Notes: generated by a model not told the origin, from the sequence alone. A stretch of DNA of 57,898 bases from Muribaculaceae bacterium (GCA_009775365.1 VSPM01000008.1:1-57898), one strand, 5' to 3'. Positions 33,438 through 41,849 are shown, counted from the stretch's first letter. Made by a program: numbers and translations.

Positions 33438-34871
33438 ATGGAGACCAATTGCAAAAAAGGATTCCGCGTTGAATCCGACCTTATCGGCCCTATCGAGGTG
33501 CCTGAATGCGCACTTTACGGAGTTCAGACTCTGCGCGGTATTGAAAATTTCAAAATCAGCAAATTTCATCTCAACGAGTATCCCGAGTTTATAAAGGGCC
33601 TGGCCATAACCAAGCAGGCGGCAGCCCGTGCCAACTTTGAACTTGGCCTTCTCACCAAGGAGCAGGCTGACGCCGTAGAGCAGGCTTGCCAGGAGATTAT
33701 CGACGGCAAATTCCATGACCAGTTCCCTGTTGACATGATTCAGGGCGGCGCCGGCACAACAACCAACATGAACGCAAATGAGGTGATTGCCAACCGTGCT
33801 CTCGAAATCATGGGCCACAAGCGTGGCGAGTATCAGTATTGCTCACCCAACGACATCGTGAACTGCGCTCAGTCAACCAACGATGCCTATCCTACAGCCA
33901 TTCATATCGGCATGTATTTCGCTCACCTGCGCTTTTTGAAGCACTACCGTGAGATTATCAACGCATTCCTCAGAAAAGCGGAGGAGTTTGCCAATATCAT
34001 AAAGATTGGCCGAACCCAGCTTGAGGACGCAGTGCCGATGACTCTGGGCCAGACCTTCCACGGGTTCGCATCAATACTGACAGATGAAATCAAGCACCTT
34101 GACGAGGCTGCCAACGATTTCCTGACTGTCAACATGGGCGCGACTGCCATCGGCACAGGCATCTGCGCCGAGCCGGGATATGCAGAGAAGTGTGTGGCTG
34201 CCCTCGCTGAGATCACAGGCTGGGATATCAAGCTCTCTGACGACCTTGTGGGCGCCACTTCCGACACATCATGCCTTGTGGGCTACGCATCTGCCTTGAA
34301 GCGTGTGGCTGTGAAGATGAACAAGATTTGCAACGACCTCCGCCTGCTTGCCAGTGGCCCGCGCTGCGGTCTCGGCGAATTCAATCTTCCTGCCCGTCAG
34401 CCCGGCTCTTCAATCATGCCCGGCAAGGTGAATCCGGTAATTCCGGAGGTAATGAACCAGATTTGCTACAAGGTGATCGGCAACGAGCTTTGTGTCACAA
34501 TGTCAGGTGAGGCTGCACAGATGGAACTCAACGCCATGGAGCCTGTAATGGCACAGTGTGACTTTGAGTCGGTCGACCTTATGACAAATGGTTTCGACAC
34601 ACTCCGCACCCTTTGCGTTGACGGCATCACCGCCAATCCGGAACATTGCCGCGCACAGGTTCACAACAGCATCAGCCTTGTCACTGCCCTCAACCCTGTG
34701 ATCGGCTATAAGAATTCTACCAAGATTGCGAAAGAGGCTTTGGAGACAGGCCGCAGCGTCTATGATCTCGTTCTTGAGCACGGCATCCTTACAAAAGAGG
34801 ATCTTGACACAGTTCTTGCTCCAGAGAACATGATCAAGCCTGTGAAACTTGACATCAAACCGCTTAAATAA
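33438..34871 (+). CDS. aspA: Aspartate ammonia-lyase
   Basis: Converts L-aspartate to fumarate and ammonia. The 477-aa protein belongs to the fumarase/aspartase superfamily, with the signature loop GSSIMPGKVNPVIPEVMNQ that carries the catalytic serine. N-terminal GPIEVPECALYGVQTLRGIENF and the VIGNE segment favour aspartase over class II fumarase. The start at 33438 (METNCKKGF) is used because the 17 upstream codons include the leader hairpin. With dcuB and the porin it forms an aspartate uptake and fumarate-generating module feeding fumarate reductase. A strong terminator follows. Confidence 0.9.
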   Translation: METNCKKGFRVESDLIGPIEVPECALYGVQTLRGIENFKISKFHLNEYPEFIKGLAITKQAAARANFELGLLTKEQADAVEQACQEIIDGKFHDQFPVDMIQGGAGTTTNMNANEVIANRALEIMGHKRGEYQYCSPNDIVNCAQSTNDAYPTAIHIGMYFAHLRFLKHYREIINAFLRKAEEFANIIKIGRTQLEDAVPMTLGQTFHGFASILTDEIKHLDEAANDFLTVNMGATAIGTGICAEPGYAEKCVAALAEITGWDIKLSDDLVGATSDTSCLVGYASALKRVAVKMNKICNDLRLLASGPRCGLGEFNLPARQPGSSIMPGKVNPVIPEVMNQICYKVIGNELCVTMSGEAAQMELNAMEPVMAQCDFESVDLMTNGFDTLRTLCVDGITANPEHCRAQVHNSISLVTALNPVIGYKNSTKIAKEALETGRSVYDLVLEHGILTKEDLDTVLAPENMIKPVKLDIKPLK

Positions 34872-34908
34872 TCAATCCGTCAGCCGCATAATACGGCCTT
34901 TATAAGAA

Positions 34909-34947
34909 AACGCCGACTTGAAAATATTGCTTCAAGCCGGCGTTTTT
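34909..34947 (+). terminator. Terminator of aspA
   Basis: 14-bp stem with one mismatch (34909-34922 with 34931-34944) running into five T (34943-34947). Confidence 0.88.
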
Positions 34948-34953
34948 ACGTTA

Positions 34954-35021
34954 ATATGTTCTCCTGAGAAATATGTTCTCCTGAGAGAATAAGAAAGAGG
35001 GTGAGAGAATAAGAAAGAGGG
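34954..35021. repeat. Two adjacent tandem micro-duplications
   Basis: A 17-bp unit (atatgttctcctgagaa) occurs at 34954-34970 and again, less its last base, at 34971-34986. Overlapping its end, a 20-bp unit (tgagagaataagaaagaggg) is repeated at 34982-35001 and 35002-35021. Both are head-to-tail and nearly perfect, which points to recent slippage or duplication. Confidence 0.8.
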
Positions 35022-35172
35022 GCGGTCTCTGTGGCCGCCCCTCTAATGTGTGCCATTGTGGTCTGTGGCACACATTCGCAAGTCAAGTCTTATCTTTTCC
35101 TGAATTCGGGCTTCCTCCTCCAAAATAATTAAGTAGTGGTGAGAGTGAGTGTTAGGCCTACTCACATTCTCG
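35010..35172 (-). ncRNA. Candidate structured RNA of about 160 nt between aspA and cysS
   Basis: A consensus promoter at 35177-35207 (minus) has no gene below it. The inferred transcript can form a GTGAGT/ACTCAC hairpin near its 5' end, then a perfect 11-bp hairpin (35045-35055 with 35066-35076). It ends in a 10-bp GC-rich stem (35016-35025 with 35035-35044) followed by a T-rich but imperfect run. Both flanking genes have their own terminators (34909-34947 and 35363-35397), so this unit is not simply their 3' end. No sequence kinship to the 23.4/25.3-kb family is seen. RNA family unrecognised. Confidence 0.48.
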
Positions 35173-35176
35173 CTCA

Positions 35177-35207
35177 CAAAATTAACTAACGGAAATGTAA
35201 TTTGCAA
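35177..35207 (-). promoter_or_regulatory. Promoter of the candidate RNA between aspA and cysS
   Basis: Minus-strand TTG (35207-35205), 20-nt spacer, TAATTTTG (35184-35177). Confidence 0.6.
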
Positions 35208-35362
35208 CAAGTTTTGTCTTTACAAATGAAAAATGCAGGAATCGTTTTACCCCCCCCATAACGATTTGACAATCAGTGATATATAATTAAGGTTAATTTT
35301 TATGTTTAAAAACATATTTTTGTTTAACTCCCTTAAATTACTCCATTCTGTGCAAATCACGC

Positions 35363-35397
35363 AAAAAAATATGGAGCAGCTTCATCGGCTGCTCCAT
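35363..35397 (-). terminator. Terminator of cysS
   Basis: Perfect 10-bp stem (35371-35380 with 35388-35397, 7-nt loop) followed on the minus strand by A then seven T. It lies 28 nt past the cysS stop. Confidence 0.9.
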
Positions 35398-35409
35398 ACT
35401 GTTCATATT

Positions 35410-35441
35410 ATTTAAGGCTCCATTTTATTTAAGGCTCCATT
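35410..35441. repeat. 15-bp duplication spanning the cysS stop codon
   Basis: The sequence atttaaggctccatt occurs at 35410-35424 and 35427-35441. The second copy encodes the last residues of CysS (EWSLK) and reaches into the stop codon. The first lies just after the stop, so the 3' end of the gene has been duplicated. Confidence 0.8.
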
Positions 35442-36900
35442 CGACACCGTTCTTGGTGTCTTTCACATTGAAGCCGAGGTCGGCGAGTTTGTCGCGTATA
35501 AGGTCGGATGTTGCCCAGTCTTTCTGCGACTTGGCATTCTTGCGAATTTCCATCAGAAGGTCTACTGCGCCTTCATAAGCTTTGGCGGCCCCTGCATTTT
35601 CGCCCTCGTTGCCAACTTTCACGCCGAGAAGCTCGATGAGGAACACATCGAAGAGGTGGCGAAGTTTCGTGATGTCTTCAGCCGAGAGCTTCACGCTGCC
35701 ATCGGATGCCGCGTTGATGATCTTGCATGCTTCAAACAATTGAGCGATAACCTGCGGAGTGTTGAGGTCATCGTCCATTGCCTCATAGCAGGTTGTGAGG
35801 AAGTCGGGAACCTCTATGCTCGACTTTTCAGCCGGAAGAAGGTTCTGCAGGCGGCGATAGCCGTCGGTGATTTTCTGAAGAGCCTTCTCGGCTGCCTGAA
35901 GAGCGGCGTTGGAGAAGTCTACTGTGGAGCGGTATTGCGCCTGAAGTATGAAAAAGCGAATCACCATCGGGGCGTAGGCTTGTTCAAGGAGCGGGTGAGT
36001 GCCGTCGAAGAACTGTTCGAGGGTGATGAAATTGTTGTAGCTTTTCCCCATCTTCTTGCCGTTGATTGTGATCATGTTGTTGTGAACCCAATATTTTACG
36101 GCTTCATGGCCTTGCGCGGCAACACTTTGCGCAATTTCGCATTCATGATGAGGGAACAGGAGGTCGAGTCCGCCGCCATGAATGTCGAACGTTTCGCCAA
36201 GATATTTCTCACCCATAGTGGAGCATTCCAGGTGCCATCCCGGGAAACCCTCGCTCCAGGGAGATGGCCAGTGCATGATATGCTCGGGGGAGGCTTTTTT
36301 CCAGAGAGCGAAGTCAAGAGGGTTGCGCTTCTCCTCCTGCCCGTCGAGAGTGCGGGTGGTGGAGAGGAGGTCTTCTATGTTGCGGCCGGAAAGTTTGCCA
36401 TAATTATGGTCGCGGTTATACTTCTCCACATCGAAATATACCGATCCGTTGCTTTCGTAGGCATATCCGGCGTCGAGAATCTTTTTCACATATTCTATCT
36501 GCTCTATGATATGGCCGGAGGCGTGAGGCTCGATGCTCGGGGGTAGCACGTTGAGAGCCTCCATGTCGTGATGATAGCGGTTCAGGTAGAGCTGCACCAC
36601 TTCCATCGGCTCCAGCTGCTCGAGGCGCGCTTTTTTGGCAATCTTGTCTTCGCCGGAGTCGGCGTCGTGCTCAAGATGACCTACGTCGGTTATGTTGCGC
36701 ACGTATCTCACTTTGTAGCCGAGGTGGCGCAGATAGCGGAAAAGCACGTCGAAAGTGATTGCCGGGCGAGCGTGGCCCAGATGAGCGTCGCCATACACAG
36801 TAGGCCCGCACACATACATTCCCACGTGGCCTTCATGAAGAGGCTTGAAAGACTGTTTTATGCGTGCCAGAGAGTTGTATAGGGTCAGGTTGTTCTGCAT
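35425..36900 (-). CDS. cysS: Cysteinyl-tRNA synthetase
   Basis: Class I synthetase charging tRNA-Cys. The 491-aa protein has the zinc-site cysteine in MYVCGPTVYGDAHLGHARP, which also holds the HIGH-type motif. GWHLECSTM and HHECEIAQS supply further zinc ligands. The KMSKS-type motif appears as KKMGKSYNN. A C-terminal helical domain ends with the tRNA-binding segment. It is preceded by a 15-bp hairpin that separates it from the DUF3467 gene and is followed by a strong terminator. Confidence 0.95.
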   Translation of the reverse strand: MQNNLTLYNSLARIKQSFKPLHEGHVGMYVCGPTVYGDAHLGHARPAITFDVLFRYLRHLGYKVRYVRNITDVGHLEHDADSGEDKIAKKARLEQLEPMEVVQLYLNRYHHDMEALNVLPPSIEPHASGHIIEQIEYVKKILDAGYAYESNGSVYFDVEKYNRDHNYGKLSGRNIEDLLSTTRTLDGQEEKRNPLDFALWKKASPEHIMHWPSPWSEGFPGWHLECSTMGEKYLGETFDIHGGGLDLLFPHHECEIAQSVAAQGHEAVKYWVHNNMITINGKKMGKSYNNFITLEQFFDGTHPLLEQAYAPMVIRFFILQAQYRSTVDFSNAALQAAEKALQKITDGYRRLQNLLPAEKSSIEVPDFLTTCYEAMDDDLNTPQVIAQLFEACKIINAASDGSVKLSAEDITKLRHLFDVFLIELLGVKVGNEGENAGAAKAYEGAVDLLMEIRKNAKSQKDWATSDLIRDKLADLGFNVKDTKNGVEWSLK

Positions 36901-36941
36901 AAAAGATGGAGGTATGAGATTAGTGTTCAGATGCTAAAATG

Positions 36942-36978
36942 TTAAGGGTTAAGGGTAGCAATGACCCTTAACCCTTAA
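36942..36978 (-). terminator. 15-bp hairpin between the DUF3467 gene and cysS
   Basis: Perfect inverted repeat (36942-36956 with 36964-36978, 7-nt loop), itself built from a repeated AAGGGTT unit. It lies 27 nt past the DUF3467 stop. The T-run after it on the minus strand is short and interrupted (ACATTTTA), so termination may be partial. Confidence 0.6.
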
Positions 36979-37005
36979 ATGTTATTTTCAGACAAGAATA
37001 TCTTA

Positions 37006-37308
37006 TCAGTTGTTGCCGATGGCCTGGTTCTTGCCGCCGCGGGGCTGGATTTCGCCGAACTGAGCCTCATATTTCTTCACATTGTCGGTGAGGGCAAACA
37101 TGAGCTGCTTAGCGTTTTCGGGGCTCATGATCACACGGCTTACAACGGGAGCCTGGGGCATTCCGGGAGCTGCGAAGATAAAGTCGATGAGGAACTCGTT
37201 GGGGCCGTGGCCGATCATTGCGAGGTTGCTGTATTTTCCGTCGGCCATTTCAGGACGGAGTTGAATCTGAAGCTGGTTCTTGTTCTGATTGTTTTCAGGA
37301 GCTGCCAT
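37006..37308 (-). CDS. DUF3467 family small protein
   Basis: 100-aa soluble protein. An N-terminal Asn/Gln-rich stretch (NNQNKNQLQIQL) is followed by a compact domain with NLAMIGHGPNEFLIDF and SRVIMSPENAKQLMFAL, the pattern of DUF3467. Function unknown. It has its own promoter at 37364-37395 and a hairpin after it, so it looks like a single-gene unit. Confidence 0.8.
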   Translation of the reverse strand: MAAPENNQNKNQLQIQLRPEMADGKYSNLAMIGHGPNEFLIDFIFAAPGMPQAPVVSRVIMSPENAKQLMFALTDNVKKYEAQFGEIQPRGGKNQAIGNN

Positions 37309-37363
37309 TTTTATTTTCGGTTTTAATTAAAAAATTTCAATATTTGTTTTGTTATTCGGTCTG

Positions 37364-37395
37364 CGAAGATAAGCAAAAAGGCTAACATTGCCAAA
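37364..37395 (-). promoter_or_regulatory. Promoter of the DUF3467 gene
   Basis: Minus-strand TTTG (37395-37392), 20-nt spacer, TATCTTCG (37371-37364), one base off the TAnnTTTG consensus. Confidence 0.6.
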
Positions 37396-37412
37396 TTAAC
37401 TTGGCTAAAAAA

Positions 37413-38069
37413 TCATAAATAAATTATTTTGCCATCCTCCATGTGTACTGTCCGGTTGGCAATTTCCGCCATCTGAGGGTCGTGGGTTACAATCACGAAG
37501 GTCTGGCCTAACGATTCGCGGAGGCCGGATATAATGGTCTGTATTTCGTCGCGGTTTCGGGAGTCGAGGCTGCCGGTAGGCTCATCGGCAAACACTACTC
37601 TCGGCTTGTTGACAAGAGCCCGCGCAATTGCCGTGCGCTGCTTCTCTCCGCCGGAGAGTTGCGACGGCTTGTGGTCAAGGCGCTGAGAGAGGCCGAGATC
37701 GGTGAGGAGGCGCTGCGCCTCGGCGAAGGCCTCTTTTCGTTTCCTCCCCGCTATGAGCGCCGGCATGGCCACATTCTCCAGGGCCGAGAACTCCGGGAGC
37801 AGCTGATGAAACTGGAATATGAATCCAATGTTGAGGTTGCGGAATTCCGACAGTTTGCGGTCTTTGAGGCGAAAGAGGTCGGTGTTGTCAAAGAGCACGC
37901 TTCCGGAATCGGGGCGGTCGAGAGTGCCCGCTATCTGAAGCAGCGTGGTCTTCCCGGCGCCAGACGGCCCCACGATTGCCATTATCTCACCTTCAGGGAT
38001 TGTGAGGGAAATGTCGTGGAGCACGGTGAGAGAGCCGAAAGACTTGGTTACGTTTTTGATTTCAATCAT
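37413..38069 (-). CDS. ABC transporter ATP-binding protein, LolD/MacB-like
   Basis: 218-aa ATPase. Walker A is GPSGAGKTTLLQ (about residue 34), the signature is LSGGEKQR, and Walker B is VVFADEPTGSLD followed by the H-loop VTHD. It resembles LolD, the ATPase of lipoprotein sorting, and the MacB/FtsE branch of efflux ATPases. No permease lies beside it, so the partner must be encoded elsewhere. The gap upstream to tcdA carries the short-unit repeat at 38083-38156. Confidence 0.85.
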   Translation of the reverse strand: MIEIKNVTKSFGSLTVLHDISLTIPEGEIMAIVGPSGAGKTTLLQIAGTLDRPDSGSVLFDNTDLFRLKDRKLSEFRNLNIGFIFQFHQLLPEFSALENVAMPALIAGRKRKEAFAEAQRLLTDLGLSQRLDHKPSQLSGGEKQRTAIARALVNKPRVVFADEPTGSLDSRNRDEIQTIISGLRESLGQTFVIVTHDPQMAEIANRTVHMEDGKIIYL

Positions 38070-38082
38070 TGGGAAGGCTGTA

Positions 38083-38156
38083 GTGTTAATGACTTTAATG
38101 TCCTTAAAGACCTTAATGTCCTTAAAGACTTTAAAGACTTTAGGGACTTTAAAGAG
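38083..38156. repeat. Short-unit imperfect repeat between tcdA and the LolD-like gene
   Basis: About 75 bp made from variants of CTTTAA and TGTCCTTAAAGAC, with units such as gacttt, ctttaatgtc and cttaaagac occurring repeatedly. It resembles simple-sequence runs found between genes in some Bacteroidales. It may be non-functional slippage or a set of weak binding sites. The repeats lie in the presumed leader of the LolD-like gene. Confidence 0.7.
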
Positions 38157-38162
38157 GCTTTT

Positions 38163-38891
38163 TCACACCCCGGTCAAGGCTCTGATCACGTGGTTGGCGA
38201 GATAAATTCCGAATATGGCCGGAACTGTGGCGAGTGTGCCGTAGGAGGTGCGTTTGTTGGCCGCCTCCACCTCGATGAGTGAATGGGAGCAGGGCTTCTC
38301 TGTGCTTGCCACGACTTTGAGTTTTTTGCGCACTCCGTCGGCCTTTAACTTGCGTCTCACCGCTTTTGCCAGGCCGTCTTCTCGTGTGTCCCACAAATCG
38401 AAATAACCTATCTTTGTAGGGTCTACACGTCCTCCGGCTCCCATTGATGAGATCACCGGAATGTTGTGAAGCAGGCAATGCTCAAGCAGTGCCACCTTGG
38501 GGGCAACCGTGTCGATGGCGTCTATCACATAGTCGTAGGTGTGGCCATCAAATAGCGACTCCACGTTTTCAGAGGTGACAAACTCCATGCGGGCCTCGAT
38601 TGAAGCCCGGGGGTTTATGTCGTGGAAACGTTCGGCGAAGAGAATCACTTTAGGCTCTCCCACGGTGGAGGCTGTGGCAATGAGCTGGCGGTTGATGTTG
38701 CTTTCAGCCACATTGTCGGCATCGATAATTACGAGCCTGCCTATTCCGGAGCGCGCGAGCATCTCTGCCGCATATCCGCCTACGCCGCCCACCCCCACAA
38801 TTAGAATGCAGGCTTGGTTGAGGCGGTCGGCGCGTTCGTCGCCGAGGAGGCGCCGTGTGCGGTTATCCCAGTTTTCGGGTGCGTCGGTCAT
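38163..38891 (-). CDS. tcdA: tRNA threonylcarbamoyladenosine dehydratase (TcdA/ThiF family)
   Basis: E1-like enzyme that dehydrates t6A37 to cyclic ct6A in tRNA with ATP. The adenylate-binding VGVGGVGGYAAEMLARSGIG (about residues 32-51) and VIIDADNVAESNINRQ are typical. DAIDTVAPKVALLEHC and the SSMGAGGRVDPT block also mark TcdA. At 242 aa it is full length. The copper-chaperone-like gene ends 6 nt upstream on the same strand, giving a tight pair. The co-occurrence with mtaB in the window means two t6A37-modifying enzymes are encoded here. Confidence 0.88.
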   Translation of the reverse strand: MTDAPENWDNRTRRLLGDERADRLNQACILIVGVGGVGGYAAEMLARSGIGRLVIIDADNVAESNINRQLIATASTVGEPKVILFAERFHDINPRASIEARMEFVTSENVESLFDGHTYDYVIDAIDTVAPKVALLEHCLLHNIPVISSMGAGGRVDPTKIGYFDLWDTREDGLAKAVRRKLKADGVRKKLKVVASTEKPCSHSLIEVEAANKRTSYGTLATVPAIFGIYLANHVIRALTGV

Positions 38892-38897
38892 GGTGTA

Positions 38898-39128
38898 TTA
38901 AAGATTATTGTCTTCTTTTGTGAGCAATGACCCTGTGAATCCGGTTTCTTCAATGGTTTTCAAAACTTGTGCGGCATGTTCTGCGTCTTCGGGTATGCCA
39001 TGCACATGGAGCACCTTGTCGGCAGATTCGAGGTCGAGAGAGAGTTCTGCATTAGGGAAGCGGTTTTTCACACCATTGATAATGGCTGTGGAACAGCCCT
39101 GGCATTTTGCGTTTGTCTTGAATTGCAT
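38898..39128 (-). CDS. Small HMA-domain protein, copper-chaperone-like
   Basis: 76-aa protein with one heavy-metal-associated domain. The metal site is C9-x-x-C12 in AKCQGCSTAI, and the expected beta-alpha-beta-beta-alpha-beta layout follows. The start at 39128 (MQFKTNAK) is used because the 30 codons upstream look unlike any domain. It probably hands Cu(I) to the CopA ATPase encoded upstream on the same strand, 462 bp away. No leader or signal peptide is present, so it is cytosolic. Confidence 0.82.
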   Translation of the reverse strand: MQFKTNAKCQGCSTAIINGVKNRFPNAELSLDLESADKVLHVHGIPEDAEHAAQVLKTIEETGFTGSLLTKEDNNL

Positions 39129-39590
39129 AGTTTCTTTTATTGATTTTTTCGTGTTAAATATAAGAGGAGAATGAAGAGGCTTGAGAGGAGTGTGAGGAGA
39201 ATGATTTAGATGTGGCACTCGTGATTGAATGCTATATTATAATATTATAACATACGGAAGTAATATTTTATTTGATTCGATTGCAGTTTAATCATGTATA
39301 ATCTCCCCAATGGATATTTATCCGGATTTGTTTTGTAGTCTTTTTGCAGTAATATATCATGTCATTAACCGGAAAACGCAACATCTCCATTTGCGATTCA
39401 GTCGTGGTTTATAGATTGGCCGAAAAAATCGAAAAAAGGGTGAAGTGACCCAAAAAAGTCCGTTTCAAGTGTTAAAACGCCCTTTTTTGACCCCATTTTG
39501 ACCCTGAAACGACCCCAAAAAGTCTATCTCACGAAAAATCACTATTATTTGGGACGTGCATGATTTCCTCTTGTTTCCGGCAGGACTGTC
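39129..39590. other. Intergenic region between copA and the chaperone gene, with a repeated 14-bp motif
   Basis: 462 bp without a credible gene. The half next to the chaperone is A+T-rich. The other half contains gacccaaaaaagtc at 39447-39460 and gaccccaaaaagtc at 39511-39524, with two further tgaccc stretches between them. I found no TAnnTTTG box in either direction. The paired motif could be a regulator-binding site, for example for a metal-responsive factor, but that is a guess. Confidence 0.5.
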
Positions 39591-41849
39591 TTAGTTTTTA
39601 TCCTGACAAGAGAGCTTGATCCGATTCAGCCGAAGCGAATTCAGCACCACGCACACCGATGAAAAGGCCATCGCTGCGGATGCTATCATGGGCGAGAGCA
39701 GCACGCCGAATGCCGGATACAATACACCGGCAGCAACAGGAATACCCACCACATTATATATGAATGCCCAGAAAAGGTTTTCGCGTATCACTTTCAGAGT
39801 GGCGGATGAGAGGCTTATGGCTTTTGGAATGTAGCTGAGTCGCCCCGACATCACAGTGAGCTGCGCCACTTCGAGAGCAATGTCGCTTCCGCCACCCATG
39901 GCAATCGACACATCGGCCTCTGCCAAAGCCTGAGAATCGTTGATTCCATCGCCGGCCATCGCCACAAAATAACCCTCCCTCTTGTATTTCATCACGACAT
40001 CCTGTTTCCCTTGCGGCAACACCTCTGCCACAACATCGTCAATCCCTGCCTCGCGGGCTACGCAACGTGCGGTAGTCTCTCTGTCGCCGGTTAGAAGCAC
40101 TGTGCGCACTCCCATCTCCCTGAGCGTTGCCACAGTCCGGGCCGCATCCGGGCGAAGCGTGTCTGTAACCTTGAAAATCACAGGCTCCATGCCGTCGCAT
40201 CCGGCAAACACTATCCCCGCTCCCTCTTTGCTCCATTTTTCGGCCAGTGCCTTCCCTTCTGTGCTGATGACTGCCCCTTGTCGGGAAGTAAGGGCTTCAT
40301 TTCCTATCCAGCAGGTCGCTCCTTCCACTGTTCCGACAATGCCGAGTCCGGGAATATAGTCGAAACTGTCAGGCTCCGGATTTGATGCCTCTTTTCCCGA
40401 AGAAGATATGTTATCCTCAGCCCAGCTGCAGATCGCTTTGGCCAAAGGGTGTGCGGAACGCTCTTCAAGCACCTTCACGGTTTTTATGAAAGACTCGGGA
40501 AGCTGCTGACTGCAGCTAATCTCGGTCACTTTGGGCTTGCCTTCCGTGAGAGTCCCGGTTTTGTCGATGGCGAGCAGATTCACTTTTGCAAGCTGTTCAA
40601 GCGCTGAAGCCTCTTTCACAAGAATGCCGTTGCGTGCTCCGCGCCCTATGCCGACCATCACTGCCGTGGGTGTGGCGAGCCCCAATGCACAAGGGCAGGC
40701 AATCACAAGCACCGATACCGCCGCCAGCACGGCGAGAGGGAGTGAGTCGGAGCCAAAAGCCCACCACACAAAAAAAGTAATAGCGGAAATAGCCATGACA
40801 GCAGGCACGAAAACACGGCTTATGCGGTCAACAAGGCGCTGCACCGGAGCTTTCGAGCCTTGTGCCTCGCGCACACACTCTATGATTCTGGCAAGTTCTG
40901 TGGATGCTCCCACAGCAGTGGCTCTGACAGAGAGTGTGCCTGTGGTGCAAAGAGTGCCGGCCGACACTCGGCCTCCGGGGCTCTTTTCCACGCCGGCCGG
41001 TTCGCCTGTGAGCATGCTTTCGTCAACTGCGGCTATTCCGGAAACGACAATGCCGTCTACAGGTATGCGGTCGCCGGGGCGCACAGCGATGCGGCTGCCG
41101 GGTTTTATTTCGCTGATTTCCACTTTTATCATCTCTCCATTGTCGGCTATAAGCATGGCCTCTGTAGGCTGCAGCCCCATCAGTGCCTTGATGGCCGCCC
41201 CGGTGTTTCGGCGGGCGCGTGTCTCCAGGAATTTTCCGGTCAGCACAAAGGCTATTATCATTGCCGATGCTTCATAATAAAGGTCGGCGGGCATGGAGCG
41301 TATTGCAAAGAACTCAGGAAAGAGGGTGTTGAAAAGAGAGAAACAGAAACTGACCAACGTGGACACGGCCACAAGCGAATCCATGTTGGGGTGAAGCCTT
41401 AAAAGATTGCGGAACCCTCCCGTGTAGAAGCGCCGGCCGCAGAAGCACATCACAGCCAGAGCCAGAAGCATCATCACATAGTCTGAGCCGGGGAAGTGAA
41501 TATGAAGCATGCATATGGCTGAAAGGGGTGTGGTGAGAGCCCATGCAAGGATGAGGTCTCTCTTCATGCCTGAATATATTTTCAATTCTTCGCGCTCCTT
41601 CTCTTCCACTGCTTTTGCGGCGGAATCTTCCACAATCATTGCGTATCCCGCTTTTGCCACACTCTCGGCTATTGCCTCGGGGGAGGTGACAGAAGGGTCC
41701 CATGTGACTGACACTTCCGACGACGCGAAATTAACGGCGCTATCTACCACCCCTTCACATCCTGACACAGTTTTTTCTACAGTGGAGGCGCACACTGCAC
41801 ACATCATCCCCGTGACCGGGAACACCCCTTTTTTATTGTTATCTTTCAT
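39591..41849 (-). CDS. copA: Copper-type P1B-ATPase
   Basis: 752-aa ATP-driven exporter of Cu(I) or related metal. The N-terminal HMA domain has one metal site C17-x-x-C20 (GMMCAVCAST). The transmembrane metal-binding motif is CPC in VIACPCALGLATPTAVM. The phosphorylation loop is AIDKTGTLTEGKP, the TGE loop SMLTGEPAGVEK, and the nucleotide-binding histidine lies in RSAHPLAKAI. The hinge MAGDGINDSQAL is present. The CPC motif and single HMA domain indicate copper or silver rather than zinc. It lies 54 nt downstream of the rRNA methyltransferase gene, so it may share its transcript. Confidence 0.93.
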   Translation of the reverse strand: MKDNNKKGVFPVTGMMCAVCASTVEKTVSGCEGVVDSAVNFASSEVSVTWDPSVTSPEAIAESVAKAGYAMIVEDSAAKAVEEKEREELKIYSGMKRDLILAWALTTPLSAICMLHIHFPGSDYVMMLLALAVMCFCGRRFYTGGFRNLLRLHPNMDSLVAVSTLVSFCFSLFNTLFPEFFAIRSMPADLYYEASAMIIAFVLTGKFLETRARRNTGAAIKALMGLQPTEAMLIADNGEMIKVEISEIKPGSRIAVRPGDRIPVDGIVVSGIAAVDESMLTGEPAGVEKSPGGRVSAGTLCTTGTLSVRATAVGASTELARIIECVREAQGSKAPVQRLVDRISRVFVPAVMAISAITFFVWWAFGSDSLPLAVLAAVSVLVIACPCALGLATPTAVMVGIGRGARNGILVKEASALEQLAKVNLLAIDKTGTLTEGKPKVTEISCSQQLPESFIKTVKVLEERSAHPLAKAICSWAEDNISSSGKEASNPEPDSFDYIPGLGIVGTVEGATCWIGNEALTSRQGAVISTEGKALAEKWSKEGAGIVFAGCDGMEPVIFKVTDTLRPDAARTVATLREMGVRTVLLTGDRETTARCVAREAGIDDVVAEVLPQGKQDVVMKYKREGYFVAMAGDGINDSQALAEADVSIAMGGGSDIALEVAQLTVMSGRLSYIPKAISLSSATLKVIRENLFWAFIYNVVGIPVAAGVLYPAFGVLLSPMIASAAMAFSSVCVVLNSLRLNRIKLSCQDKN

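Noticed and set aside
35656..36546. 296-codon plus-strand frame inside cysS
   Set aside because: Shadow of the synthetase with no motif or promoter.
39400..39540. Possible remnant of an integrase or attachment site near the repeated gaccc motif
   Set aside because: No integrase-like reading frame, no tRNA gene and no matching direct repeat at another border were seen.
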